Position numbers and translations under genes: made by a program
Part shown: piece after piece, positions 34,951-47,800 of the stretch
Numbering within the stretch: the stretch's first letter is position 1
Layout: each line of letters begins with the position of its first letter
The notes under the pieces: generated by a model
The model's database searches: none
Told to the model about the DNA's origin: nothing
Seen by the model: the letters and a program-made list of their open reading frames with translations, nothing else
NCBI GenBank assembly: GCA_030248215.1
Contig: JASANG010002504.1
Coordinates: 1 to 64,000 of the forward strand
Direction: 5' to 3'
DNA from: Enoplolaimus lenunculus
Lineage: Eukaryota > Nematoda > Enoplea > Enoplida > Thoracostomopsidae
DNA length: 64,000 nucleotides

Positions 34951-37900
34951 AGCAAGAACTACTGGTTTCAGATGTATTGGGTTCTCGCGTTCCATTCAAA
35001 CTTTCTGATATTGGAGAAGGTATCGCAGAGGTTCAAGTTAAAGAATGGTACGTATGTTTAAACATTTAGAAAAATAAATCTTACGCCATCACCTCTAGAT
35101 GTAATTCATCCGTACTTGTGTAAATGTTGTAAACATAAATGTGTCAGTTCAGTATTTGATTCGCTTCATCATCCGCCCTATACACATACCTAACTTCAGC
35201 TTATTCAGGCATCGTAGCAATGCTGTTGGTGGAGCATGCCAAGTTTTATTTAATATTTTGGTCATCATAAATGAGAGAAAAGGGTATAGGTTTTGTGTAC
35301 TCTAGGTTTGTAACTACTGGCCAGCGCGTAGCGCAGTTTGATGCAATTTGTGAAGTGCAATCTGACAAAGCGTCAGTAACAATAACGTCTCGATACGATG
35401 GTACGATTCGAAAGTTGCATTATTCAGTGGATGATGTGGCAAAAGTTGGCTCGCCGTTAGTCGAGATCGAACTTGATGATGAAGATAATATCGGAGGAGC
35501 TAGCGGACAAGAAGGTGCGTACAATCCCTTTTAAATATTTGAGGGGACTCATTTGGATTATTATTTTAAGAAATCAGAAATTCTTTAGTATCGGGTACGA
35601 ATCAGAAATTCTTTAGCATCGGGTACACTCGGACATGAATTAATTTCAGGTAAACTAAGTAATGCAATCTTGTCCACCAGGGTGCAACTGGATGTCCGAC
35701 TGCGGTATTATAAGTTACTGAATATTTTTCATTGGATGGTACGCCATAGCTCTGTTATGACCGAAATTACAATGTATCGCATAGCAGTGACTTTTGTTGG
35801 AGATGACATAACTAATCATGCTGGGGATCGCAGTTAATTCGAAAACCCTTGTACAAACAAAGCAATAAAAAATTATAGGAAGCTCTAGTAAGTTAGCGCG
35901 ATTAATATTTATTGTTTATTGTGCTGTGCAGTTAATATCCGGCTCCGGCTGAATATTTTAGTATCGACTCCGGTTTTTATACCTGGACTCACCCGGTTAT
36001 TTGCTTTACTTCTATACCAGAATCGTACAAAAAAGATTATAACCAATCTAGAACAATCATTATGTAATTTATTGACAAATAGATTGTTTCACCTAAAGCT
36101 TCATTTTAGTCCAACGACACACACTCGTTACAGTCTGTTTGAAAACGAGTTTAATTCTCATTGATAGATTTTTGGTAGATCTCAGATATTTGAATGGTTT
36201 TCTAGATGATCAGTCATCGGTGTCAAGCAGTTCGTCTTCCTCATGTGATGAGAGTGATGAAGTAACGCAGGCACACCAACCACATTTCGCAAAAACTGTG
36301 GAAATTGGATACGGAAAAGCGAAAGCGCTCGCGACTCCTGCCGTCCGAAAATTGGCCAAAGAGAACAATGTTAGTCAATGCAAAAGTATACAGCGAAAGA
36401 GGGAAGCCAATGATGTGATTTCGTTCTCGCTCAGTTTCGTATTGGTGCTTCTTCAAAACAAGTTTTATGATAGTCACAGTTTATACTGTTGTATTTTTTG
36501 TGAGAATTGTTTTCGCTACATAGCGTGCTTATTGAAATATAACAATACGTACTATGCCCAATGACAAACGGCTGACTATTTAGCTGCAATGTAATAAGAA
36601 CAAGTATTATATATAGTACAAAAATCAGAGTGATTTTAATTTTAGTTGGAGCTTACATCGATAGCTGGTTCCGGCAAGGATGGTCGTGTGCTCAAGGAAG
36701 ATATATTTAGAGTAATTGGTCACCTGCCTTCCGTTTTCCAGGCTGAGCCGAAACGTAAGTAACAAAAGTCCTTACGATATGGGTTTGCTGTTTTGTGTAT
36801 AAATATGAGTTTTTCTATGTGTCAAAGTGGAGTATTTAAGACGCGAGATGTACTTTTGATTTCTACGGTTCGGTCTTTTTAACGATACTGGCTTATAATA
36901 GGTTTTGTGAATATGGAACTTATGATTTAATAGTTACTTCAAGAATTTGAAAACTTAAACTTATGTATCTGTTTTACAGCTGCGATGCCGACACCGTTTA
37001 TTGGCTTGGCATCAAATGCATCAGAGGCAATAAGTATGGCGCGGCCGTCATTTGTAGGTGGTAAAGATCAAACGCAACCAATACGAGGATATATGCGTGC
37101 AATGGTGAAAACTATGACACAAGCAACAATGATACCTCATTTTTGTTATTGTGACGAGGTATATAACTAATTAGGGAGGACAGTTTTGGGCTATGTTCTC
37201 TTCCTTACAAAATTTTCACATAGAACAGCCAAATTGGGTGCTGCTAATCTGATGGTATCGCCATTCCTGTTAAGCATTAGTTGTAGTCTAGGATTGTATC
37301 CTTAACGCTGTTAGAGCATGTAATGCCACTTAGTAATAGGCTTTAAACCAAACGGATTACTACAACCACTTACAAGAAATTTTTTAACAGCAATAAATTT
37401 AGTATCGAAGGCTCAAATGTTATACCACATCTTATTGCCAGGTAGTGATAAGAGCTACTCACAATTGAGAATACGTGCCCCAGTATGAAACGAATTCAAT
37501 TGATTAGAGGTCTTGTAACTTTCGAACTAGTGAGTAACCGTTGAGTTACATGGTTTGTGCAGCTATAGTATCTACACTGGGCTACTTTTTTCAGATATGC
37601 GTCGGCCGTTTAGTTGACTTACGGAATCAATTGAAAGAACTAGCTGCCGAAAAGAATACTAGAATATCATACATGCCATTGTTCATTAAAGTATGTTGTG
37701 AGGGTAAATGATGCACAGAGTACGGGGCATTTCTTATCTTCACGCGAAATAGTGTTTGACGGATGCACAAGATAATGAAGAAAAATTGATCATTCAACAC
37801 GTATACTCGTTACATTTCATTAGGAATCATTGCTCGCATGGTAAAACTAAAGTGTTACTTGACACTAAAATGGTCTAAGTTGTAGTATTTGTAAAAAAGA

Positions 37901-39339
37901 GTGGATAATCACTGTGAACATGAGTACGTATACAGTTGTGTGTAGAAAAGAGTGTACCCATCGCGGGTTGCGGTTTTGCTCCCCTCCCTTCATTTACGAA
38001 GGGCATTGTACCAACACTAATAATGAAATTAAGGTAAAAGTAATGTTAGTTTGTTACTTGTTTATGTATGAAATAGTTTGGTAAAAGTATTTTGTGTTTT
38101 TTCAGGCTGCATCCATGGCGCTTCATCATTATCCAATAATCAACTCAAGTCTAGATGCTTCCTGTGAGAATATTACGTATAAAGTATGTTAATTTAATAG
38201 AATTTTCTATGTTTTTATTAACTGCGCTTGGTCGTGCTGTTTCTTGGAACAAAGGTGCTACTTTGTAACCTACCGAAACTGTTAAAATGATATGGAGGTT
38301 TTTGTATGCCTTTGGTTTGACATTTCCTTTATTATTAAGCCATAGGTCTGTAGTAGATCTTTATTTTGTCTGAAAACACGTAGCATCGGCGCATGTTCAG
38401 TTCAGTTTGGATATGGAATTCTTTTCGGTAACATAATTATTTTTTTTATTTTAAGGCAGCGCATAATATTTGCGTCGCGGTTGATACTCCAGATGGTCTG
38501 GTTGTTCCTAATATCAAACATTGTGAACTCAAAAACGTTTGGGAGATTTCAGCTGAACTTGAGCGACTGCAAGTGGCGGCGAGGGCTGGAAAGTTGTCGA
38601 AAGAAGATCTGAATGATGGGACCTTTACGCTGTCGAATATTGGGACGGTATGTTCTGTTAACGGGTACATTTAGAAAAAAAGACAGATCGTGGTGAACTT
38701 TTATATTGAGGGAAGGCTTGTAGATAAGTGTTGGAAAATGAAAGCCATCATGGTAGATGACAGTATTAATACATAGAGGAACCGCGATATATGCGCCATG
38801 ACTGTCGTTTTCGGACTACGTGGACGCCGAATGTTAATCTAAAGTGGCATGCTGTGTTAGCTATGTTTTAGGTTGGTGGTACGTACGCATTTCCAGTGAT
38901 TTTTATACCTCAAGTTTGTATTGGTGCTATTGGAAGCATGCAGGTAAGACGGTATACTTTTAGTTTAAAGCAGCGTTTATTTATCTTTATGATTGTTCTG
39001 ACATATTCGTCACGCTAGTTGAATTTTAGAATGCCTTAAGACTTGGACAACAATAACACAGGCTTGTTTCTAACCGCAAGCTGGACATAATAGCGTATTA
39101 ATTTGACAGTAACGTTTAAAACTTTGAAAAGTTTCAGGTTTAACTTAAATTTATATTTATTAAATTTCTAGGTGCTACCACGGTACAATGCGGAAGGTGT
39201 CTTATGTGCAACACATATCTTACGAGTAAGCTGGTCTGCCGATCATCGTGTGATTGACGGTGCAACTATGGCAAGATTTTCGAACGTATGGAAACGCTAT
39301 TTAGAACAACCTGCTTTAATGATTGCTGAAATGAAGTAG
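34951..39339 (+). CDS. DBT: Branched-chain 2-oxoacid dehydrogenase E2 (dihydrolipoamide acyltransferase), 5' exon missing
   Basis: Core of the mitochondrial complex that degrades keto-acids of Leu, Ile and Val; E2 transfers the acyl group to CoA through lipoyl-lysine. Exons: 34951-35047, 35306-35514, 36206-36369, 36646-36754, 36980-37158, 37595-37690, 38106-38183, 38456-38647, 38872-38943, 39172-39339. All are GT-AG and in phase, giving 453 codons plus TAG. Domains in order: lipoyl domain with [18 protein letters not shown] (lipoyl-Lys in SDKAS); a Ser/Asp/Glu-rich linker; an E1/E3-binding domain ([26 protein letters not shown]); the catalytic acyltransferase domain ending [14 protein letters not shown] with the active-site His and Asp. 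The mitochondrial presequence exon lies upstream and was not found. The first exon may instead start at an inner acceptor (34971), in the same frame. Confidence 0.96.
35570..35628. repeat. 28-bp tandem duplication in DBT intron
   Basis: AATCAGAAATTCTTTAGTAT and its near-identical neighbour stand head to tail. A hAT-like terminus, CAGGGTGCAACTGGATGTCC, begins just downstream at about 35680. Both lie in the intron between DBT exons 2 and 3. Confidence 0.7.
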
Positions 39340-39341
39340 GA

Positions 39342-39347
39342 AATAAA
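39342..39347 (+). promoter_or_regulatory. Polyadenylation signal of DBT
   Basis: AATAAA begins three bases after the last base of the TAG stop codon (39337-39339), followed by a GT-rich stretch (GTGTTGTGGAATTTTGTTTT). If used, the 3'UTR would be only a few tens of bases. Confidence 0.7.
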
Positions 39348-39786
39348 AGTGTTGTGGAATTTTGTTTTATCCGTAGTAATTGATATCAATCGAAGTATTC
39401 CATGAAGTTGCGTTTTGTCGTTGATTTTGTCTCTCTGACTCTGTGTTATCTTTTTGGGTTACGTAATTGTATTAACGTTCCATTTCAGCTCATCTCTCTG
39501 TCTGGTGAACTTCTTTCGTTCCCCTTTTATAGTTCTTTTTAAATGTCAGCCGGCGTTTTCTTTCCTTGAACTCGCCTTATCTGTCTAACATTTTCTGTCG
39601 CCCTGTCTAGTGTTGTTGAGCCTGAAGTTATCCTTATTCTTCGCATCGGCTTTTTCGCGAGGTACGGTAGTGTTTAACCTCAGACTTTATATCTCGACTG
39701 CTTCACATTATTCTTATCATGTGTTTGGGGTTCCTGGCGCTCTATTTGTGTGTCCGCTATATCCTTTTTCCTGGTCTCTGTTTTTA

Positions 39787-40343
39787 CAGGGATGGGAGTG
39801 TCAATGAAGAAGTTGAGGAGACTTGAGACATTTTTGAGTCTCATTTTTTTGAAGCAATACCGAAATATTTTATAAAATCCTAAATCATGAATGTTGAAGG
39901 TCCTATTCCGCTCAAAAAACATTAATAATATAAGATTGAAAAAACATCAAAAATATGGCAAACGTATTCATTTATTTGGCACAAAATATACATATGACAA
40001 CAATCGTATATCAGAAAAACAGACTGATTTGATATCACACAAAAAAATCGCGCTGTCGCAGAATCATATTAGTGATACTGGCTGGCTTAATATCGCAGAA
40101 TTTGTCTACGAGCCACACTTGTGATCAATAAACACATATAACAATGTTATAAAATAGCACAAAATTTTCTTATAACAATAATAAATACGTATTAAAACAA
40201 TTTGTCACATCTGGCACTCCTTGTTGACATCAATACTGAAGTCTCAGTTTCTAAGCCTGAGACTTTTCAAAAGCTGAAACTGAGACTGAGACTACGCGAG
40301 TTTCAGGAATTTTCGAGACTTGAGACTGAGGCTCCCATCCCTG
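39787..40343. mobile_element. hAT-type MITE, 557 bp, with target duplication
   Basis: Inverted ends CAGGGATGGGAG and CTCCCATCCCTG, flanked by a direct repeat GTTTTTA at 39780-39786 and 40344-40350, one short of the usual 8-bp hAT duplication. Subterminal regions hold many GAGACTT/GAGACTGAGACT motifs (40220-40335 and 39810-39845). The AT-rich interior has a meaningless open frame. The intact duplication suggests a fairly recent insertion, 450 bp downstream of DBT. Confidence 0.88.
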
Positions 40344-40349
40344 GTTTTT

Positions 40350-41889
40350 AATGTGTTTGTACCTTTTGGTATCAATAATTCCATCGTTGCTTGTTGTTAG
40401 TCAGACAGCGTAATTGTGTTACGAGTATTATTTGCATTTAAAACAGTCAATTTCTGGAAGCATTTTAAAATGTCAATTTTTGGAAAGTAACGGGAAAATT
40501 AACAGATAGTTCTTGCCTTGCTTATCGCTAGTTCAATGCTTAGGATGGTTGCGTAGATTGGAACAGTGTTCGTTAAGCAAGCATTCTTTTTGCAATCTTA
40601 TTCAATGCTTAGGACGGTTGTGTGTAATGTTTTTCGAAACGCACTAGTTGTGTTTAGTCTTGTAATTTTAAGTATTTTATTTTTTATTTGAGCATTGTTT
40701 TATTTGTGATGCTAAACAGGAAATATCGTAGCCTATTTATTTATGTTATAATAACAGTTGGTTTAGAAAATATTAGTGATATTGTATTTGGGTAGAAGAT
40801 AATTTTGTTAATGTTGTGTTATGCGATTTCTTGCCGATTCATAACCCTTGGTTTCGGAAACTGGGCCTTTGACTACATGCAGTTTACTGAAAGTGGGGCG
40901 AGGCTATTGAGTTAAAATGCCGCTATACCTGTCGCGCGGCACCGTACGTTTTCGCAGCTCCTGTCAGCATAAATTTGCAATGATAATGGCAGCGCCGGAT
41001 GACAATATGGCCATCTGATATTATGTATAGTTGAAGGCTTCCAAGATTGTGAATTTTGTTTTGGCCTTCAATTTGAAGCAGGATACGAGATATGGTATTT
41101 TAAAAAAATTTTCGACTTTTTAAAATAAAATTTTTATTGTTTTTTCAAACACAAGCACATTCGCTGGCTGTATTTAGATTTTATATCGAAAATTTTTAAC
41201 TTTATCATTTTTGTCTATTTTCTTCTTGTGGCACGAAGAAGGTTGCTCGGCATTTTCCAAGTTGTATGAAGTGTTTGGAAATAATGGGACTGAATATTAG
41301 AATAATACGGTTTGGTTTGGTAAAATATGAAATCTTGTACTCCATCCTCTGTGTTGCCGTTATATGGCTTGCTCAATATCGTTTTCTTCTGTGTATTATA
41401 TAGATTGTATTTTAAAATTTGACACAGATAAAGCTAACATTTGTTGCAAAAATTGTATTTTATAAAATGAATACGGTAGCAAAACGCTATTTGTGATGGT
41501 TCAACGGGACGTCAAAAACCGGAACCGGAGCCTGTGGTCAACAAATTTTGTCGGAGATGGAGGAGAATCTGCAAGTTCATCGAATGTGGGAAATAAAATT
41601 TTTTGCGGAATTTGCTGAATTTTAGCAATATTCTACAAAAAGGCTGGCGAAAGTGTAGAACTTTCATTTGGGAAAATCTCGGCAATAAAAAGCCTTGAAA
41701 AATGCCTCCAGTGAGAAACAAACTGATCAAACGGTGCAACTTTTATAAAAACACTGAGAAATTCACAACCGAATCTGACGGAACCTCCGGTAAAATTTCT
41801 ACCGGAACCCGAGGTTGATTATATGTCGACTGCTGGTTACATTTTGCTGTTCATAGCATCATTGATAAAGCAGTTTGAGTACGATTTCT
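40350..41889. other. Intergenic between MITEs
   Basis: A short direct repeat, TTCAATGCTTAGGA, occurs at about 40531 and 40601. Around 41500-41815 a degraded element is bounded by AACCGGAACCGGAG and CTCCGGTAAAATTTC-type ends, similar to the 42344-42725 family. No exon is recognised. Confidence 0.4.
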
Positions 41890-42047
41890 GGCCCATGTAA
41901 AAATCAGGTGCGGAACGTTTTTCTGCGTGACTGCAGTAGAGTAATAATTCTGAGTTAAGCAGTACGATATAAAGCCCTTCACGAAAATTTTGTTACGGTT
42001 GGAATATTCTTATACTACTGTTACGGCCTTGGTCTATACATTGGCCC
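41890..42047. mobile_element. Inverted-repeat MITE related to the TAAGCC family
   Basis: Ends GGCCCATGTAAAAATCAGGT and the inverted GGTCTATACATTGGCCC match the termini of the element at 19227-19400. The interior carries the inverted GACTGCAGTAGAGTAA segment of that family but few TAAGCC hexamers. Confidence 0.7.
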
Positions 42048-42343
42048 AATTTTCTAATGGATTTTGATATATTACTATTTGTACTTAAGCACTGTGCGGC
42101 ATATAATTAGGTAACGTGGCTCCCAAATTTTATCCAGTATAATGCATAGTGAAAGAGCCTGTTTATTCACATCTAATATATGTGACACGTTCTGCGAGAT
42201 TAAGGTGCGCCCTACTAAGTTTAGGCATTTTTGTGATGAAAAATGTGATATTGCTTTATATTCAATAAATATTAGCCATTTAGTTGTGTAAAAATAGTTG
42301 AGCTCCTAGATAGCCTTGTGACTTTTTGAACAAACCGACATAT

Positions 42344-42725
42344 CAGGGTGCAACCGGAATTCCGGTTCCGGCATTTATTCACCTCCGCTTCCTGTAAATT
42401 TTTACCGGATTAAAAATTCCGGTATTACAATTTGGTCGCTGGAAATTATTAAATTTTACTAAAAAAAGACGATAAAAATTAAATAGATTTCAAAAGTATA
42501 GTATGCAAACCTTCACAATCGACGAAAATAAACCATCGAACGTAGATTTCTCTTCCGTGGACTATGAAAATCTAAAAGGTGAATACCTATCTCAACTAGT
42601 GTTATCTCACCAATAATTTTGCAAAAAAGAAAAATGAATTTCGGTTATAAATATTTTTCATTTTCCGTTTCCGGTAATTTTTTCAAATTCGGGTTCCGGT
42701 AAATTGTAATTCCGGTTACACCCTG
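42344..42725. mobile_element. hAT-like MITE with CAGGGTGCAACCGGA ends
   Basis: Ends CAGGGTGCAACCGGAATTCC and the inverted GGAATTACAATTTACCGG... closing in TTACACCCTG. It is filled with CCGG-containing motifs on both sides of an AT-rich core. Partial relatives appear at about 35680, 41500 and 55505-55555. No clear 8-bp duplication was seen. Confidence 0.75.
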
Positions 42726-43389
42726 TTATATATACACATAGGATTTTTTGAACTATAATCTGAAAATAGTTTTTATTCAACGCTAGCGCAGTTTTAATGA
42801 TTGTTAATCTTGTAGCCGAGTTGGTGGTCGCGAGATTTGGTGTTTATATTTCAGTAAGATTTATTGTGCTATTGGGTTTGAACCGGGACCGTATTGTCTG
42901 TGTGACAGCTTTACCAGAATCACTAACGTAGAGGCTTTGGAGGCAATAGTTTGCCGATTTCAGTAGACATAACAAAGTGGTTATGCTAAGCGGATTGGAT
43001 TGTAATAAATCAACCCGCAAAATATCTCTGTGTGAGAGTTTCAGTGACATAAAAACGTATTAATCAGGTTGCTTCGGCAGTAAAAACATTTTAATGGATG
43101 TTTTTAGCACTGCAAAAAGTCAATAGATTAAAGTTGACTCAAAGAAATGTCAGCATATTTTTAAAGTAACATGGGCTGTTTTAAGCATCAAAGCCACACT
43201 GTTGTTAAGAAAAAAATTAGTTTAACCTCTAAGCAGGACCATGGCAGGTAACGACGGACTTTGCAGCTGCTACCCTTTATAACAAAAATGAATCTACGAC
43301 AGTTCGTCGGCCGACAACTTGTCGCTTAACAGTGTCCTAAAACTTATGTATAAATCTAAGCGCAATCCTAAGCCTAAGCGTAAACCTTG

Positions 43390-44285
43390 TAGGTGATCGT
43401 GCCACTCAATCATATTTCAATCTAAAAACTTAAACACAAACTAAATTCAAATCCTAACTCCACACTTTAACGGAGGCACTGGCTCCACATAGCCTCTCTT
43501 AGACTAAGTTAAATAGGCCTTGCTTTGGGGAGTAGAATGGTTAAAACCGAAGTTATGGCGGCTGCGCCGCATAATAGTTTTTGATACTTTGACTTTTGCA
43601 CGCAGTGAAATAGTCTAGGTTGTATCCTGCTAATGTGAATGTCCATATTATTGTTGTTGGGTCTTGTTGCTGTTTCTGGGTATATCGGCCTGGTTTTCGC
43701 GGTCTGGAGGAACACATATTCGGTTCGGACGACATGCAAATTTTGCAGAAACACCTAGAAGGGGTGGCCAGGACCGAAATCAGTTCATTTGTGGATTTCT
43801 TATGATTGCGGCGAATTTCAGAGTTTTATTTTTAAAGTTAATTTACATTTGACCTGTTAGTTGTTGGGATGTTTTGGATTTGATTTGAAGTTTATTTTTG
43901 GGATTAAGTTTGCCACGCATGGGGTCTCGATGTGAAGGAATTCAAGACATATTATTATTGTCCTGGTGTTGTGCATACAGCAGGAAATAACACAGAGTAA
44001 TTTAAGTTACTTACTGGTGTCATGGAGTAACCGGAGAAATCGGGAAACTTGTGGAAGTTCAGAAAATTGGCACAGCAGAAAAGTCTAGTGATTCTAACGG
44101 GGTTAGTGTCACTATTATAGCCAGAGTTGACCATTCTTAGCGGGGTTGGTTTGGCAGGAAATTTAGAGAATCCGGGAACTTTTGGTGTAATTCTAACGGG
44201 GTTAGTGTTGCATGTCTCTTTGAGTTATTGGGGAATCTTGGAGAATTTTGGGATATTGTGAGCCAGTGGCTGGATTTAATTAGTA
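43390..44285 (+). repeat. Dispersed repeat family R, copy 4
   Basis: Inverted relative of 950-1945. It starts GTAGGTGATCGTGCCACTC and passes through a GGCACTGGCTCCACATAGCC segment. It then carries a GTTGTTG run, TTACTGGTGTCATGGAGTA, three TTCTAACGGGGTTAG-type motifs (near 44095, 44134 and 44191), and ends GAGCCAGTGGCTGGATTTAA. A TAAGCC-type tract abuts each side (43330-43388 and 44295-44447). No coding frame stands out. Confidence 0.65.
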
Positions 44286-44294
44286 TATAGACAT

Positions 44295-44447
44295 AGTTTT
44301 CACAAGCCTAAGCCTATGCGCAAGAATGAGCTTATACCTATTAAGCCTAAGCCTAAAACCTTAGCGAAAATAGTCTAGATCTTAAACTTTTACTCTATTT
44401 CAGTACCACGGAATAACATTCCGCCGTGATCTCTACATGGGCCAGCA
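44295..44447 (+). mobile_element. TAAGCC-hexamer MITE
   Basis: AAGCCTAAGCC tracts, then AATAGTCTAGATCTTAAACT, TTACTCTATTTCAGTACCACG and the terminal CTCTACATGGGCC, in the family order. Confidence 0.7.
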
Positions 44448-44840
44448 GCGAATGATGGGTGACGAATTATCGAGTCGATAAACGTTCGCATTACAATTTC
44501 TAGAGTGACGTTACCTGCAAACAAGGCATGTAGGTATACAATTGTCCACTGTTTGAAAGTTTGAATATGTTTTACGGGTTGAAGCCTATAGATACATTGG
44601 GTGAATTAATTCGTGGCTCTGTGGGACTACCACTTTCGCCAAAATATAATCATTTTTATGCCGCGGTCAAATAAGCCTCGAAACGTTTATATTTTTAATT
44701 TCACTGTTGGGAAATGAAATTTAGATTTTGGTTTGCCTCAATGTTATTGCCGTGCAGTTAATTCAGTTTATGTGCGGCGATCAAATCCTAGCTGGAAACT
44801 AGATCTCAGATGAAATAGAAAATAGTCATGTGACAAAGAG

Positions 44841-47800
44841 TTAATGAAGCGTCTTTGCGATTGCAGTCCAAAGCGGATCATGTTCTCGTATCTGCAGGAG
44901 GCTTTCCATGGCTTCGGATTGATATTTCATTTGCCGTTTACGTTGATGTTTATTTGGCGCAGATTTGACTGGCTGAAGGCGTTTTCGTTGCATTTTTCGC
45001 AAATCAGAATACGATATATTCAACTGTGATTCGCTTAAGACTGCCGGATCGTTTCGCGTAAACTGTTCGCGCTGTCGCCAGTGTTGTTCTTGTTGAAAAC
45101 TCGGCCGCTTGGCTGACAGACTTTTGTAGCTAGTGCTCGACTGTTGACAATTGTGTCGCACAGGATCGATTTCCAATCTGCGCTTGTGTTGCTTTTGCGT
45201 TACGCTGACGAAATTTGGGTTATTTTCAAATTGCGAGCGTTTACGTGGTCTACGTGTTGAACGAGAGTTAGCAGCAGATGGTTCCATTGTTGGCTGTAGG
45301 GTAGTTGAAAAGAAGAGGGCATCGAATGATGTCTGGGGTAACATCCGAGGAGTGCGGGGTAATCTTGACGGTCCGAGACGGTCTGTTGGTTGTACTGTTG
45401 AACCGGATGACGATTCACAATCGTTTAGTATCTCGGTAGAAACGAGACTATTAGTCGAGCAAGTCTCACTAGCTCTAGCAAAACTTTGACTAGGCGCGCT
45501 TAGAAACGTAGAACTACGTGCTGCGGATGTAATACGGTAATCGAACGGTCTCTGATTTATTTGCGTCGCTATTTCGCCAGCCAAATCAGGGTGATTGATT
45601 TTGAGGTCCATCCATGTCGGCTGTTTCACGACCTGATGAAAATAGATGTTTGTCTATTGCCGTAAATCATAAATAGACTGATATTAAAATCATGCAGTGC
45701 TCTTGTACGTTTTCTTCCTTACACTTGACAATAAAGTTAATAGGCTTGGACATGGACAATGTATTTGTTATTAGTCTAACCGTTAAATGCGAGTGAAAGT
45801 GTGCAAGAGCCTAAAATGGCTGTTTTCGCAATGGCCTGTAAATTTTAACAAGGAAATTTTTGGATACTGTTGAATTTGAACTTCACCAATGAATAAATAA
45901 AGCCGGTTTCAAAGTTAAGCAATTAAATCCTATCGTTTAATAGTATTATACACTATCAAAATTTTATTTACCTGATTGAAATTACGAACAATAAACGTTA
46001 AAATCAGTTGTTTTTCACCAGCATCCTTGTTTTTAACTGCGTTGATAAGCTTGTCGCATGCGTTTTCAACTGTCAATACGTGACTGGTCATTTCATGCAC
46101 CGTGTTATGCGACATTCTGCATGGTTTTGACGTACATTGCCCATGCTTAAAACTACGAAGCGCTCCAAATCCGGATAAGGATCGAATAAATTCAACTCGA
46201 AGTTTGCTGGCATTTATCGATTTTCGAGCATAAAAATCGCTCGCAACCGAAATTAGCCTTTGCACTGTGTTCGAGGTTTCTGGTGTCTGGCCTCGCTTTA
46301 GAGGCTAAAATATTAATTCAGAACTGGAACGTCCGGCAACCATTCTACCGGCGCCCGAGCCCGAGGTCGATTGTCTGCCTGATTTAGAAGCAGAACTCTT
46401 ATTGCACTTTGCTATTTGTAGCATAAATTTGAAACGTTTAAGAAGGCACACAGAGGGGAATACTTTCATGGGCTAATATTCATAGGCCTGGGCGTTAAGT
46501 CACAGCGAAAGTATAAGTCAAAAACTAGGTTTGTACTACCATATCTCAAGCCAAAACCTAAGCAAAAACTTAGTATAAAGCCTAAAACTAACTCTATTAT
46601 CTTGTTAGTCTCACGAAACAACGGGACGCTATCCATCAATACCGCAAGTGTGAAAAATATCAAATAGGCACTGTTACAAGCTCTGAATTATTATCTCGCT
46701 TTTAACGAAGCAAAAATTGCTATTCTTATTGTTGTTTTTACATTATACATTACATTGGTGGTCATTTTTGAAATTCGCACTTCACAATTTTTAAAAATTT
46801 ATTTTTTTGTAAATTGCACATCTATATAATTAAAACTTGAATATACCCCACATACGTATTTTGGGCAAATTTAAAGCATAACTTTGTTTACAATAGTTTC
46901 ATAGCACACGGACGGGTTGTTCTATAATTACAAAATTTGCATACAGATTCTTGTGCATTTGCAAACATGCTCAAAATTGGTCGGTTACTTTATGTCTAAT
47001 AAACAAGCACAACGCTAGAGAATGGCATAAGATCAAGCCCTAATAAATGGAAAACGTTACAATTTTATTATAACTTAAACTGCATTAGACCTGCTACTGT
47101 AGTAACCCGAATAAGAGGGGGTAATAAAGAGGGACGGTCCCCATTTTGAGTCCCAATCAATAGAAGTTCGTATCCCTAATAAGAGTCCGTAAGCGGATAG
47201 AGTCCCTCAACCCTAATTAGAGTCCATAAATGTCAGTTATCTCTGATTGTAGCGCATAAATGATTCCAGGGCCAAATAAAGTTCAGTTCGAAACTTTAAG
47301 CATACTTATATAAGTTTTGAAAGTACATTCCTAAAAGTATAACCTTGCATTATCGCTCAAACTTTTGACACAAATCATATCAACGCTTCTGGTTATGTAT
47401 CAGTAAAGAAGGGCGGCGGAGGGCGGGTTAAAAATAAATAACAGTCCGTGACCGAATAACAGGGGGTACCCTCTGGACGGGCCAAATAAATATCAGTCCC
47501 CCCTCTTATTCGTGTCACTACAGTAAGCTTACGTCCAACAAATAATCTTCTTCATCATTGTCATCTGAATTCCTCCTCGAAAGTTTCTGTTCCTAAAACT
47601 AAATAAGTATGCCATTTTTCATTGTTACACCGAATCCATTTTATAGAACACCATCTTTCTTTACCTTCATCCCTATCGTCAAAGCCGCTCTTCTCAAATG
47701 TGTATAACATCTATTGCCAGCTATTAATGCTTACAGCGGCGGATCCAGAGATTTCGGACGGTGGGGCGGCAAGCAAAATTTAGGAAACGCAATTTTTACT

